A stretch of 64,000 bases of DNA. It comes from Paraescarpia echinospica (Eukaryota; Annelida; Polychaeta; Sabellida; Siboglinidae). Of this stretch, positions 1 to 11,808 are shown piece after piece. The notes beneath the pieces were generated by a model. That model saw nothing but the letters and a program-made list of their open reading frames with translations, had not been told where the DNA came from and did no database searches. The translations under genes were made by a program, and so were the position numbers. Position 1 is the stretch's first letter, and the number at the start of each line of letters is the position of its first letter. The stretch is taken from positions 124,001 to 188,000 of the forward strand of contig JAHLWY010000202.1 of the NCBI GenBank assembly GCA_020002185.1, read 5' to 3'.

Positions 1-420
1 GTTAGGGGTGATCTCAAGGGCCCTTCTCAAAACCACATCACTAGATAATGTAAACCTTTTGCACTTTGGGGGGCCCCTTAGGTGCCCTTAGAATGATTCA
101 ATCAAATACAGATTTCTTGTATATAGTGGCAGCACCCTAAGACACATCTATCCAAAATTAGAAAAAAAAGTTGCTGAACAGTTTAAAAAAAAATAGGCCA
201 AATGTTACATTTTTACCAGTTTTGGGGTCCTTGGAGGCCCTAGGGAGCCCTTAAAATGATTCACTCAAATACAGATTTCTCGTGCATAGTGGCAGTGCCC
301 CAAGATATGTCTAAGCAAAATTAGAGAAAAAGTTGCTGAACGGTTTCTGAGATACGGCAGCTAACGGCGGACACAGAGTGATGGCAATAGTCCCTTGGAC
401 CTTCGGCCAAAGGACTAAAA
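1..420 (+). repeat. Interspersed repeat family R, copy 1
   Basis: This repeat recurs at 57145-57292 plus 58839-58966, with a fragment near 56545-56590. This copy contains an internal duplication: about 58-186 and 217-345 are diverged versions of the same block (cactttggggg, gattcaatcaaatacagattt, gttgctgaac). It ends in an imperfect hairpin at 389-416, with 10-bp arms carrying one mismatch around ACCTTCGG, followed by AAAA. No protein is encoded. The hairpin and A-run at the 3' end suggest a short non-autonomous retroelement or an element tail, but I cannot name the family. The 3' end abuts the truncated LINE on the opposite strand. Confidence 0.75.
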
Positions 421-424
421 ACAG

Positions 425-2288
425 CAAGGACCGAGTCCTTTTTTTAGTGCATTAATAAGGTCGCTAGTAAAAGCGGTAACAGCATTGGTTGTTGAATGTT
501 TCTCATGAAAACCATATTGGTTATTGTTCAATATATTGTTTTTCCGTATAAAATCATTCCTTCTATGTACAACTTTTTTCAGTATTTTAGAAATTGAAGG
601 TAACAAAGATATTGGTCTATAATTAGAAAAGTCATCAGTAGCTTTAGACTTATAGGCAGGTATAATTTTTGCTATTTTTATTTCGTCAGGCACTATTCCC
701 TCTCCTATTGATTTATTTATTAAAATAATTATTGGTAAGGCTATTTGCTCATCGAATAATTTCACGAGGGCAGGACTAAAATTGTCATATCCAGAACTGG
801 TCTTAGGTGGGAGAGACATTATAATTTGCCTGATTTCATTTACATTGGTCGGACTCATGAAGAGACTTCTTGGATTTTGTTTAGGACAATTCTGAAGATA
901 TTTAGTAAATGGCTCTTTAAGTTGAGGAATTACATTTGCGTGATTTGAACCAACATTAATAAAAAAATATATTCGAAATGTGATGAGGGCCCTTAATTAT
1001 ATCGTTATTATATTTAATGTGTGACGAAATGTCTGATTTATCGTTGTGTTTTCCAATCATGGTTCTAAGTAATTTCCAAGTTTTTTTAGAGTCGTTCGTA
1101 AATGTTTTTAACTCATTCATTTATTAAACATATTCCTATACTGTACATAACATATAAGTAGAATGTGTCTTAGATTTGCCGATACATTTCCTATAGAGTT
1201 TGTTTGATGTTACTGATGATTTTAAAAGGCCTTTAGTCATCCACTCACTCCGTATTTGGGATTAATTTTAGCAATTTTGTCCAGCGCGAATGTTTGAATA
1301 ACATAGTTGTTTTTTAGTGAATTCCCTGAATGCATTATGTGTACCTAACTGGTGTAAATATATCCAATCAATTTCGTGTAGTGTAGATGTTATATGACCA
1401 TTGGATTTGTCAGACATGGGTCTGTGTTTGAATATTAATGGCTCATTTGATTTTTCACAAGGCTTCTGCTTGCCAATTAAACATAATATAGGCAGGTCAT
1501 CAGATATATAATTATATAATATGCCAGAATGAACAAATGGAGTTGTATGTCGTACATATATGTTATCAATAAGGGTAGCGGATGTATGGTTGATACGCGT
1601 TGGTTTGGTAATTGTTGGAATGGTGTTAGCAGCTAGGTGTAAGTATAGTAAGTCAGATGAAGGTTTATATGAGTCCATTTTAGGTAGTCAAAATTTTGAT
1701 CAGTGCCAATTATGACCTGATGGTTTGAGCGGTGAATCTTATTTAGTATTGTCTCATATCTTTGAAATGATGAAGACACATTTGAATTAGGGATCCGGTA
1801 TATTTCACTAACGTCAGAGGTTTGACCATTAATGCTGGATCCAATAAATACAGATTCAAATTCCCCCTCCACGAAGATATCAAGGTCTTCACAGTGATTA
1901 TACTGAATATTATCACATACATACATCGCGACACCACCTATTTCCTATTCTTGTAAATCAAATTATAATTAGTCAATTTAAAAAGATGTGCATTGTTGTC
2001 ATTTAAAAAAGTTTCACATAATATGATATAATCAATTTCAACATGTGCATCAGATAGCTGTGACAGTAATATTTTAAGTTGATCAAATGTTGATGAAAGT
2101 TCTTGTATATTTAGATGGAGTACTTTGTGCTGAAAATGGGTATGGCAAAATTTAGTGGGAAGAATATGATGAACATCATAGTAATTACTATTTATATCAG
2201 CTAGATTAAAAGGATTTACTTCAACCTCTTCGTTTTCAAACAAGTGCCTTATGTCTAAATCGGTATAATTACTTAACATTTCATCCAT
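425..2288 (-). pseudogene. LINE ORF2 relic (endonuclease to RT fingers), CR1/L2-like
   Basis: Read on the minus strand, three frames run in the order of a LINE ORF2. An endonuclease start lies at 2288-1938 (VLHLNIQELSS..., then a CETFLND motif). The middle of the endonuclease is at 1926-1633 (GTDQNFDYLKW, degraded from GDFN) and its end at 1678-1268 (LIDNIYV..., ISDDLPIL where SDH is expected). A linker around 860-960 (YLQNCPKQNPRSLF) leads into RT fingers at 858-425 with NYRPISLLPSISKILKK and NQYGF. The RT stops before the catalytic palm, where repeat R begins. At least three frameshifts make it non-functional. The family looks like the AT-rich CR1/L2/Daphne group; the exact clade is uncertain. 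Confidence 0.85.
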
Positions 2289-2754
2289 TGCTTCTTGAAT
2301 ATAATTAACTTATGAATCAGACAGTACACTGTTAAGTCATAATAGAATGAAGACGCTTTTGTGTTGAGGTTACGTAAGTACAAAATATGTTTCAACAGCC
2401 CCATTATACTCCAATACCAGGGCAGCAAAACCTTATCATGCAACTGATGCTTGCACCCCACACTGAATACAAACCAACAATAAGTAAAAGTTTTAAAATT
2501 ATGTACCACACTGGGACATACCATGTTAAAGAACAATAAATGAAAATATGTTTTAAACTACTTACACTAATATACAAGTTGTAAGTAGTAATGACACTTA
2601 AAAGAAATAAAAACAAGGCATTAGCTAAAATCCGTTTTCCATGTGTATACAAAGTTTAACATTGCATGTAACATTTGAGAACATAAAAAAATACATTTGT
2701 AGAATAAATTCGATTTTTTCATGGGTGTCTCTGCTTGTCCGCCTTAGAGCCGAG
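2289..2754. other. Unassigned stretch between LINE ORF2 and ORF1 relics
   Basis: About 465 bp, AT-rich, with no recognisable coding segment on either strand. It lies between a LINE ORF1 relic and an ORF2 relic on the same strand, so it could be decayed inter-ORF sequence if both belong to one element. Nothing in the sequence proves that. Confidence 0.4.
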
Positions 2755-3226
2755 TCAGTGACTCCTTTCCAACTGGGTTATGCCGATGTTCATCAGTCCC
2801 ATCTTATCTTTAATCACGACGATCACCAGATCGTTTATATTTTCTTTGTCGGCTTCTGGTATACATTTCATAGATGCGAAGGTTTGGACGTTGCGAGTAT
2901 TGCTTGCATCTGTCCGCCTCCGCCTCCAGGGCATTAACTCTCTGCTCAAGGCAGTGGATACGTTCATCTTTGGCAATGACAATAGCTTGCAGTTTGCCAA
3001 AATCCTGCTGAAGGATATTACTGTGGTACCCCAAAGCACCCGAAATAGTTTTAATTAACATTGGAGCAATTAGCTCAATTACATCAAAGATTAGTCTCTC
3101 AGTTTTAGGATTGGATGTTGATTTGGCATGCTTTTTAACACCCTTGCCGGCTCTCGCAGACTTCATCGCCTCCTGCTCTGCCGTGAAGCATGATTGAATA
3201 ATAGAATTAATGGCTTCGGCGGACAT
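2755..3226 (-). pseudogene. LINE ORF1 protein relic (coiled-coil type)
   Basis: The minus-strand frame starts at a good ATG at 3226 (MSAEAINSII...). It encodes a helical N-terminal half and then a coiled-coil segment ending LEQRVNALEAEAD. The QYSQRPNLRI junction that follows is typical of L1/Tx1-type ORF1 (transposase_22-like) proteins. One frameshift near 2875 moves the frame; the continuation (EADKENINDLVIVVI, then ITQLERSH) is the start of the RNA-binding domain. The C-terminal domain is missing. ORF1 proteins bind LINE RNA. The next LINE fragment downstream on this strand looks like a different clade, so this may be a separate truncated insertion. Confidence 0.8.
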
Positions 3227-3540
3227 GTTGCGTTGCGCGCACTGATGCACGATGAACCGAGCAGCGTAGTGTTGTCCAGCATGCACTGACGTGGAATGAC
3301 CTGGCCAATACCGAGTCCAAGCGAAGATGGGCGAAAATACAGGCCGTAAATATAAGAACCATAAAATATCCCGGTGCAACACTGACACTCTATAGTGACA
3401 CCGGCGCGAACATCAGAAGAAACTATTCACAGACCAACATCCCGAACAATGGCAGCAGCAGCACAATGAGCCGGCCAGCATATAGGTTTAGATCACCCAG
3501 TCATTCCAACACACACGTGACACTTCATCACATGAAGCAA

Positions 3541-3746
3541 TACATGCAGGCAGTACTCTGGCTAGATGGCCTAATAGCCCAATTGCTGCCAAATATCCTT
3601 CTGCTTAGTAAAATCAGCTAAAAATACACCATTTTACTCTCAACATCTTCTACAATCACACATTGAAAGCTGATTACTCAAATGCACTTATGTCAGAGCA
3701 TGTGAATTAAAAAAAAAAAAAATTCTCAAAAATATACTGCCCTTTT
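3541..3746 (+). repeat. Direct repeat pair, left copy
   Basis: Matches 4424-4611 at roughly 85-90 percent by eye. Both copies begin ATGCAGGCAGTACT, share AAATATCCTTC(T/C)GCTTAG and AATACACCATTTTACT, and end TTCTCAAAAATA(T/C)ACTGCCC. Start-to-start spacing is about 883 bp. The termini do not look like TG...CA LTRs and I see no coding sequence between them. Confidence 0.7.
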
Positions 3747-4423
3747 TTCGAAATCAAACTGGGGCATGACCCGAAATAGAAACAACGATTTTGGAGAAAA
3801 ACACTGAAATAACATATTTTAGAGGCACTCCTATCTCAAACATTGTGCAATTTTTTTTATAATTCATCTACATGTTTGTGTTTTTATACACATTTTTAAA
3901 GTGCCATCCTACTTGACATGCCACCATATGAGTAAGCATTTCACTGTTGGACAATTTCTAATCTAGCATATCTCTACAGTCAACACTTTCTCACCTGGCA
4001 TGTATGAACACCTAACCCAGTTTTCCAGAAAGTCCAGTATATGTTCTGTAAACTTATTACATACTGGCAGTTGTTATGTTACATTTAGATTTATATTGAT
4101 ATTTTTCCTATTAGACAAGTGTAAATATACACGATATATGACCTTAAACTGTGGACACTTCAAAGGCCAGGCATCTTAATTATTTCAATTGCATAATATT
4201 ACACAACCCAATTAGTAGACATTCAATACACAGTAGCACATGATGTTAGTGTTTCTGTTGCAGGGACTTCAATTGGGGTCACTCTACAGTCAGTTTTCTC
4301 ACTGGTTGCCATGTTAGCATTTTGTATGATTATAAGAAAATGGGACCTAAAAAAATTCTTTCGTATTTCTAGCTCCCATAAAATGCCTGTATGTATGACA
4401 CACATCAATATTTATGGACGGAT

Positions 4424-4611
4424 GCAGGCAGTACTCCGGCTAAAAGGTCAAACAGCCCAATCGCTGCCAAATATCCTTCCGCTTAGTAAAATCAGCTAAA
4501 AATACACCATTTTACTGTCAACAGCTTCTACAATCACACCTGGAAATCTGACTACTGAAATGCACTTGAATTTGGTAAAAAATAATTTCTCAAAAATACA
4601 CTGCCCCTTTT
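4424..4611 (+). repeat. Direct repeat pair, right copy
   Basis: Right partner of the copy at 3541-3746. Differences are scattered substitutions and a deletion in the A-rich run before TTCTCAAAAATA. The spacing could reflect two insertions of one short interspersed element or an old local duplication. Confidence 0.7.
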
Positions 4612-7475
4612 CACCTGTAATGAAACAGGAAGTCTAACTAGTTTATGTTAGCGCCTACCGCCCATGTCCCTGTTTACGTCGGTTGACACGAGGTAGCAGG
4701 GTCGCGATGACACTTTGTAACGATTTGCCTTGCATGCTTTAAAAATCCTACATCATAAATCCACCAAAATAAATGAATACCACTGCATAGTAATCATGTT
4801 TGTTTCAAAATATATCCAATAAAGCCAATATCGCTTATGGTGTTGGTGAATCTACTCTTTCAGCATTTACGGAGTTTCCGTTTGAAAACGCAAATCCTGT
4901 TTCAAAATGTTGATTACACGGAATTCCATCCATTTTCCATGGTCGCAGAATTTCCATTCCAAAAGGTCAATTCCGTTTCTGTTTTGTGAGTAATTACTAG
5001 TTAGAGCTGATAGTCTAATACTGCTTATTTCATAATTGTTGTTTATAATTTAGGTTGTTGGTACACATGTTAGGAATATAGGGGAATGGAACATTGAAAA
5101 ATACATAAGCATTTAGGTTTGATTTTTTGATGATCAGTAAACTGATTAAATATCCCATCCACAATTTCAGCTGTCCTGTCTGCAGAGCAATTCCACTGTC
5201 ACTCACGTTACATTTATACTTTTTTGGGTCTTGCAACACATTATATCTGAACAAATTATTGATCAATTTTAAACATTTAAAGCATACAGTGACTTGGACT
5301 ATGGGGGTATGGTCTACCTCACTACATAGGCAGTTATTAAAAATGTTAGGTTTCTAGTATATACAAATCATTTAGTAGCCATCACTCACGTTACAAAAAA
5401 TACATTAATATTTTTGTATCAACTTTGCAGCTAAATTCTCCTAAAACTGTTGTCTTTAGCATAAAAGCACCTAACTATTTGTTTAGATGTGAATATAAGC
5501 TAGACAGCAGTTTAACTTCATTCTAAGATCTATATATTTTAGCCATCAACTGTGCATCAGAGAGAAAAAATGTCCCGGGCTGCCTACCAATACGGATTTT
5601 CCGTAATAATTATGGATATTCACGTCATATTACGACATTACAGAAACTGCCGCCCAATTACGGAAATAAAAATATCCTACTACAGAAAATACTGCTGCTC
5701 CAGATTCCCTGAAGAAACTGTCATCAATCATTTGTTACAATTTATTAACAAATGTTTAGCCCATTGCAAATTCTAGAAGTCAGTAAGGTGATATCATCTA
5801 ATGCTGTGCATGTTTATAATGTTACAACTTCAAAAAAGCTGCTGGTGATTGCCATGGGACATGGGTATATTACTGGTATGTTTGCAGCAGTCAGTTAATA
5901 TATAGCAATTACAGCGGCAAAAATATCAGTGTCATTAATACACATCTATACATTAATAACATTTACAGGTGTAGAAATATATAATGAAATAAATAAATTA
6001 AGATGACGTTAGGTAGAACCATCAAATTACGTTAAATGCATGATGACGTTTTAACCCCACAATATTAACACATTGTACTATCTATCCTTATTACTTAGTG
6101 ACTTGGGCAATCAGTGACAGAAAGGGGCCATTTTTAACTATCTAGCTACCAAATCTATCTATGTATTAGATATAAAAATGACTAATTACAATCAAACAAT
6201 TATTTGTAGGCATTGTACATGGCAATGTTGGCATTAGATATGGATTTGTACATGCATTAGACATGGATTTGTAATTCATATTGATTATAAGACATTGTGT
6301 TTATATCATACATAACTATACTGGATGGAGTGAACAATAGATAAGTAGCACACTTCTGTTCACCCCCTTTCCATCAACTCTGTATTGTATATTTTATTTT
6401 TTACATGTTGAAAATGGTGTTGTATTAGGTAATGATTGAATTTGTGCCGTTCGGTGTTTGGGAATAGATTACTGATTGATTGTTATAATATACATATAAT
6501 GGAATCACACTATTAAGGTCACCCTTGGAACTGGGCAAGTGACCTGATTGTGTGTGTATATATAATATATATATATATAATAAAAACAATTGTTTTGCAT
6601 TTTTTACTTTTTGGTTTTTAAAAATAGATTTTGAACAAAGATTACAAATTTAATTGTCATTAAAGTGCCTGATATATTGGGGTTAATTACTTTATGGAAT
6701 TCCATTCCAGTATTGACATTCACTTCCAATTCGGGACCTCGAATTGATTTTTGAAAGTCAGTACTAATTAAGTAGGAATTGAAATTTAATTTTTTGGAAT
6801 TGAAATTGAATTTTGTACACCAGACATGGGGCAATCAACTCAACTTATTTGAGTGATGTTTAATGAACAACAGTGATTTTTTGTCATATATCTGATTAGA
6901 AGTGATTACAAGCGGACACATATTAAGTACAAATAAAACTGTTCCGGTACAAGGCGCGTACGTAGCAACACTAGCAGCACTAAATCTCATCATAAACTAA
7001 CAAATTCAAAGCTCTTTAGTAAATACTTAAACCCACAGCACAATTCAAACCCCATACTGTTATTAATACCAGAAGAAAAAAAACTTCTACCCTTAGAACC
7101 GTAACTATAACGCCACTCAAATTCAAAATTTTCCCGCCACAATTAAAAGTAAACAAAAGAAAGCACCCTAAGCAACGCTTAATATATAAACTTAATTAAA
7201 GCCACTACAATTATGTAGACAAACATTATAAATTTTGTAGGCATAAACATTATTAATTAGTTAGAGACATAAACACATTTCTTCAACCATCCTGCACAAA
7301 TCTTCACTTTATACTAATCTGGCTCGTCCATCAAGGCAACTCATTAAACCCAGAGTCGCCCTGGACATCATTCTATAACTACTCAACATCTTCTCCCAGC
7401 ACTGCCTTGATCCCTTGCACAACTATAAAATACTAAATAAATAATATAACAAGGGATATAAAACTAAAGTAGGTC

Positions 7476-8434
7476 ATGGCAACCTGCAAAAAAAACCAAG
7501 GACAAAAAGTAAAACAGATTTTCAGTGGACAACTGTTGATGATGAAGTTTGGACATGAACAGGGTGTAAACAAAACTTCAAAGGACCAAACCATAAACTG
7601 CTAGAGTGCGAATTATGCGAGAAACATTTCTGTATTGAATGTGTGGACATAAACGATAAAGAATATAAACTAATGACAGACATACAGCAAATACATTGGT
7701 TTTATCCACCCTGTGACTCAAAAGTAATGAAAAACCTCAAGAAGGAAAAGAGCTGTGAGGAGAGGTGTGAACAATTCCTAAAGAAAGTGGAAGAAAGAAT
7801 AAATGAAACAGAAAAAGAACTTGGATCCAAAGTCGACGAGAAAAGAGTGAGAGAAATTATCTCAGAATCCAAGGTAGAAGAAAAGAGCCCAACACAAGCC
7901 CGAACAAAGTTAACAATGAGCCCAAATGAAGTGAAAGAAGTGGTCTAACTACAAGTAAAGGAGCAAAACATTGAAACAAAAGAAAGAGAAAAAAGACTAA
8001 ACAATGTAATCATCTTCAACCTGCCAGAAACACCATCACAACTAAAAACCACAAGACAACAACATGACAAAGAACAAATCCTAGAAATCTGCACAGAAAT
8101 AGACAATAACTTTACAGATACTGACATCACAGAAATCCGGCGGCTCGGGGAATCCAAAGAAAATGCAAACAGCCCCAGACCAGTACTGATTACAGTAACG
8201 CACATTGACAAAAAACGCACCCTTCTACGAAAGTTCCATCACATCAAGGACAATGATAAGTTCAAAAATATAAAAATTGACCACAACAAAACCAAACAAG
8301 AAAGAGAAGAATCCAAAAAGCTCTATGAAGAAGCAAAGAGACAGGAAGCAGCAGATGAGTCGGGGGAATACCTGTACAGAGTGAGGGGTCCACCACGGGA
8401 AAGAAGAATAAAAAAGATAAGGAAAAGCCAATAA
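7476..8434 (+). pseudogene. LINE ORF1 with PHD-like zinc finger and RNA-binding region
   Basis: The candidate start is ATG 7476 (MATCKKNQ...), but the frame is lost in the A-rich stretch near 7490-7530. The recovered frame shows a Cys/His cluster (TGCKQNF...ECELCEKHFCIECVDI, about 7575-7650), resembling the PHD-type finger known in CR1-group ORF1 proteins. After a lysine/glutamate-rich helix there is a TAA at 7946. The frame continues open to 8434 with NNVIIFNLPET, EIRRLGE and RPVLITVTHIDKKRTLLRKF, an RRM-like RNA-binding domain. The tail is very basic (RERRIKKIRKSQ). The expected role is to coat LINE RNA. The family assignment rests on motif order. Confidence 0.75.
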
Positions 8435-8483
8435 AGAGTACATATCCACCTAGAACAACAGATGGGAAAACAAACATAATCTT

Positions 8484-9610
8484 AATGAGATAGGCAGCAT
8501 TCAGTGTTTTTACACCAATGCTGACCAATTAAGAAACAAACAAAATGAATTTGAACAAATAATCAAGGAACTATAACCCCACATAATAACAATTAATGAA
8601 GTAAAACCCAAACACCATAAATGTTCTGTAACAACACCAGAATTTTCCTTAGAAGGTTACATAGTATTCTCAAAAAACTTACTGAAGGAAGAGGTATTAT
8701 AATATATGTGCTAAATTCCCTGCATGCAGAGTATATAAACCTAGTCACAACTTTCAAAGAATGCTTATTTATAGAAATCAAATTAAAGAATAAAAATAAA
8801 CTTCTTTTTGGATGCATATACAGAAGCGTTGGGGGATCTGAAGAAAATAATGTAGAACTTCTAAATATGATCAGATCAATATCACAACATAAATACTCTC
8901 ACATCGTAATTACTGGAGATTTCAACCTCCCTGACATAAATTGGAATCATTGGACGACCAAATCAAATAACCCCAACAATTTCAACTTTAAATTTGTGGA
9001 ATGCCTTAGAAACACCTTCATGGTTCAACACGTGTCAAACCCCACCAGAGGACGAGGCACAACGAACACAAACCTGTTAGATCTGATTCTTTCTAATGAT
9101 GAAGAAAATGTAGGAGAACTAGAGTTCCTTAGCCCTCTGGGCAAAAGTGACCGTTGTGTACTCAAATTCAGTATAGTGTGCAACTTTATAACAAGTAATT
9201 ATACTAAAAAAAGGAAGCTGTATAATGTGGCAAACTATGATGCAATGAGGATAGAATGTTCAAATATTAACTGGGAAGAAAAATTTAAAGACTGTAAGGA
9301 TAATGTTAATAATCAATGGGAAATCTTCAAAACAGTACTAAGCTCACTAGAAGATAAATATGTACCTAAAAAAATAGTTCCAAATAATAGAAAGGGAAAC
9401 TTCCCCCTGGATGCTAATACAAGAAAACAAATTAGATGTAAAAATAGATTATGGACAAGATATATGGAAACAAGGGATGGAACAAAATATCTAGAGTATT
9501 GTAAAAGCAGAAATAAAATCCGAGCTCTAACCAGAAAGCTCCGAAAGGAACTTGAAAGAAACTTAGCATCCCAGACCAAGAAAAACCCCAGTCTTTTGGA
9601 AATATTATAA
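8484..9610 (+). pseudogene. LINE ORF2, AP endonuclease domain
   Basis: The first strand of the fold is at 8484-8576 (CFYTNADQLRNKQ), ending at a TAA. The next blocks (TINEVKP, EFSLEGYIVFSKN) are in frame before a frameshift near 8690. From about 8700 to 9610 the frame is open, with GRGIIIYV, LFGCIYRS, the active-site GDFNLPDINW and LDLILSNDEE. The terminal catalytic SDH motif reads SDR (in LGKSDRCVLKF), so the general-base histidine is lost. This enzyme would nick target DNA for target-primed reverse transcription. The C-terminal 130 residues are the basic linker towards the RT. Confidence 0.85.
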
Positions 9611-11480
9611 ATCAAAAACTACAATCAAACAAGGAATTGGGGAACTGAACATAGACCCCACCAACCTAAAATCTCAAACAACAAATGAAGATGAAGAAAA
9701 AGCAAATATACTTGCTGACTATTTCTCCAGTTTATTCACCAAAGAACAGTCAGGGCCTATACCAACCATACCTAAAGTAAACAACAAACATGTGATGGAC
9801 AAATTAAAATTAACTGAAAATATAATACTACTGACGTTAAAACAACTTAATATAAGCAAATCGCCTGGCCCAGATGGAATAGGCGCCAGGCTACTAAATG
9901 AGTTGTCTGCAAGTATTTGTCAACCCTTAAAACACATTTTTGAAACGTCGATTAAAACTTCCTGCATTCCCAATGACTGGAAAGAGGCTAAAATATCAGC
10001 AATTTATAAAAAAGGAAACAAGAAACTAGCTAGTAACTACCGCCCAATAAGTTTAACAAGCATAGTTTGTAAATGTATGGAAAAAATTATCAGAAATCAC
10101 ATTACAAACTACATGAAACTAAATAATCTATTTAGTCAAAAACAATATGGATTTATATCTGGCCGATCAACAGTTCTACAACTAATCAAAATAATAGATG
10201 ACTGGACTAAAGAAACGGATAAGGGCAAACACACTGATGTTATATATATGGATTTCCAAAAAGCCTTTGACACCGTGCCACACAAAAGATTAATTAGTAA
10301 ATTAAAAAGCTTCAACATTTCAGAAGAACTGATTAACTGGATAAAATCATTCATCACAGATAGAAAACAAAAAGTTTCAGTAAATGGAGATGAGTCTAGC
10401 TGGAAAGAAGTAATATCAGGGATACCCCAGGGTTCTGTTCTAGAACCCTTACTTTTTGTTGTATATATTAATGACCTCCCAGATCTAACAAATTCAAATA
10501 CATTTCTATTTGCTGATGACATAAAGATATTTAGAACAATAACACATATAGATGATTAGAATGTACTTCAACGTGATTTAAGCATACTAGAACAATGGAG
10601 CGACAAGTGGTTGTTAAAATTCCATCCCGATAAATGTCTACACACAGAAATTGGGAAAAATAATATCGGTGAAAGTAAATATTTCATGGCAACAAATAAT
10701 GTCAAACATGTTCTTGTCACCACAGACAAACAAAAAGATTTAGGAGTAATTATTGATTCAAAACTTTCATTTGATGATCACATCAACCAAGTGGTTAATA
10801 AAGCAACCAGAATGACAAAAGTAATCAGAAGAACTTTTCAATTCTTAGATACATACACTTTCTTGCCACTATACAAGACTATGGTTAGATCCCACCTAGA
10901 TTATGCAATAGCAGTATGGTATCCATGTAAGACGAAACATAAAATAACCATAGAAAATGTCCAGAGAAGAGCCACAAAAGAACTACCTGGTATGAGGGAC
11001 TTATCATATATTGAAAGACTAAAATTACTTAAGTTACCCACATTAACATATCATAGATTAAGAGGAGATATGATTAAAGTGTATAAAATAATGCATAACA
11101 TATATGATAAAAAATCTGCACCAAACCTTCCTAAATGGGAGGATGTGGCATCACGATCCAGTAGCAGGGGACACTCCATTAAACTGTTCAACCAAAGAGC
11201 AAAACTAAACATAAGAAAAAATGTATTCCCGCTTAGAGTGGTTGAACCATGGCACAGTTTACCTGATTCAGTAATACAAGCTAAATCAATAATCTCATTT
11301 AGAAACCGCCTTGATAAATTCTGGTCAACCCAGGAGATATTATACGACTATGAAGCCCCACTAACATTAAACACTGGAACCGGAAAACACAAACTCTTAA
11401 TACTAGACCCCGAAGAAGAAGATCTGATCATTGAGGAACCGAGAGGATCCTGCGATCAGAACAGTCCTAAGGTATCCTAA
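9611..11480 (+). pseudogene. LINE ORF2, reverse transcriptase domain and C-terminus
   Basis: After a frameshift near 9600 the frame continues (KSFWKYYKSK, ADYFSSLFT) into a complete RT. Visible motifs are SPGPDGI, NYRPISLTSIVCK, QYGFISGRST, the motif A aspartate in YMDFQKAFDTVPH, GIPQGSVLEPLLF, and motif C as FADD near 10510. A TAG at 10557 interrupts between HIDD and NVLQRDL. The rest (DLGVIIDSKLSF, LPLYKTMVRSHLDYA, VQRRATKELPGMRDLSY) is the usual CR1-group thumb and C-terminal region, ending at 11480. Both motif C aspartates are present, so only the stop and frameshift disable this half. Confidence 0.9.
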
Positions 11481-11757
11481 GGTAAGGTATTATTTAAAAC
11501 AAATTGAAAATCATTTGGAATTTAATGTTTTGGTAGTATTTTTAAAATGGTAATTGGTGTTATGAAAATGACTACAACTGGGATTGACAAAACAGAACTG
11601 ACCCCATGAGTCACGACTGTTGAAAGGTAGCTTGTACGGGTTTCCGCTTGTACTATAGTAACCATACTATCCGGTGCCAGGAAAGATAAGAAAATAAAGC
11701 TGGAAGACAACAGTATCAGAGACCGGGATCGGTAATATATCGCGAACGTTTACTTAC

Positions 11758-11808
11758 CTTCAATAAGAAAAAGAGGCAGAATAACACCAGTCGTCCTAAA
11801 GTTGCCAT
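11758..11808 (-). CDS. Candidate first coding exon with signal peptide
   Basis: The minus strand reads ATG at 11808 and encodes MATLGRLVLFCLFFLLK, a typical hydrophobic signal peptide. It is followed directly by AAG|GTAAGT, a consensus splice donor (intron from 11757 down). Exon phase is 0. No downstream exon is identified: the nearest AG (about 11700) would give a stop after ten codons. The following intron could contain the plus-strand LINE at 7.5-11.5 kb. No family can be named from 17 residues. Chance occurrence is possible, but ATG, signal sequence and perfect donor together are suggestive. Confidence 0.45.

Larger units (their letters stand above)
3389..7475. other. Non-coding AT-rich region
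   Basis: Just over 4 kb with no convincing gene on either strand. It contains one diverged direct-repeat pair (3541-3746 and 4424-4611), an AT run at about 6560-6580, and a stretch at 6690-6830 rich in GGAATTGAAATTG-type low-complexity motifs. The small open frames here lack family motifs, splice context and a favourable start. Confidence 0.6.
7476..11490 (+). mobile_element. Nearly complete CR1/L2-like LINE with ORF1 and ORF2
   Basis: ORF1 (about 7476-8434) is followed by endonuclease (8484-9610) and RT (9611-11480) in the canonical order. The 3' end carries short tandem GGTATCCTAAGGTAAGGTA-type repeats at about 11468-11490, typical of CR1-group termini, rather than a poly(A) tail. Only a handful of lesions separate it from an open element: a stop and probable frameshift in ORF1, a stop in the endonuclease start, a frameshift near 8690, a frameshift at 9600 and a TAG at 10557. 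The 5' boundary is not defined; I place it at the first plausible ATG. Confidence 0.85.

Noticed and set aside
6604..6834. Minus-strand frame at 6.6-6.8 kb
   Set aside because: Phe/Asn-rich translation of AATTGAAATT low complexity; no motif.
11522..11710. Second exon for the signal-peptide exon at 11.8 kb
   Set aside because: The apparent acceptor at about 11700 would make an intron of only about 52 nt and the joined frame stops after ten codons.
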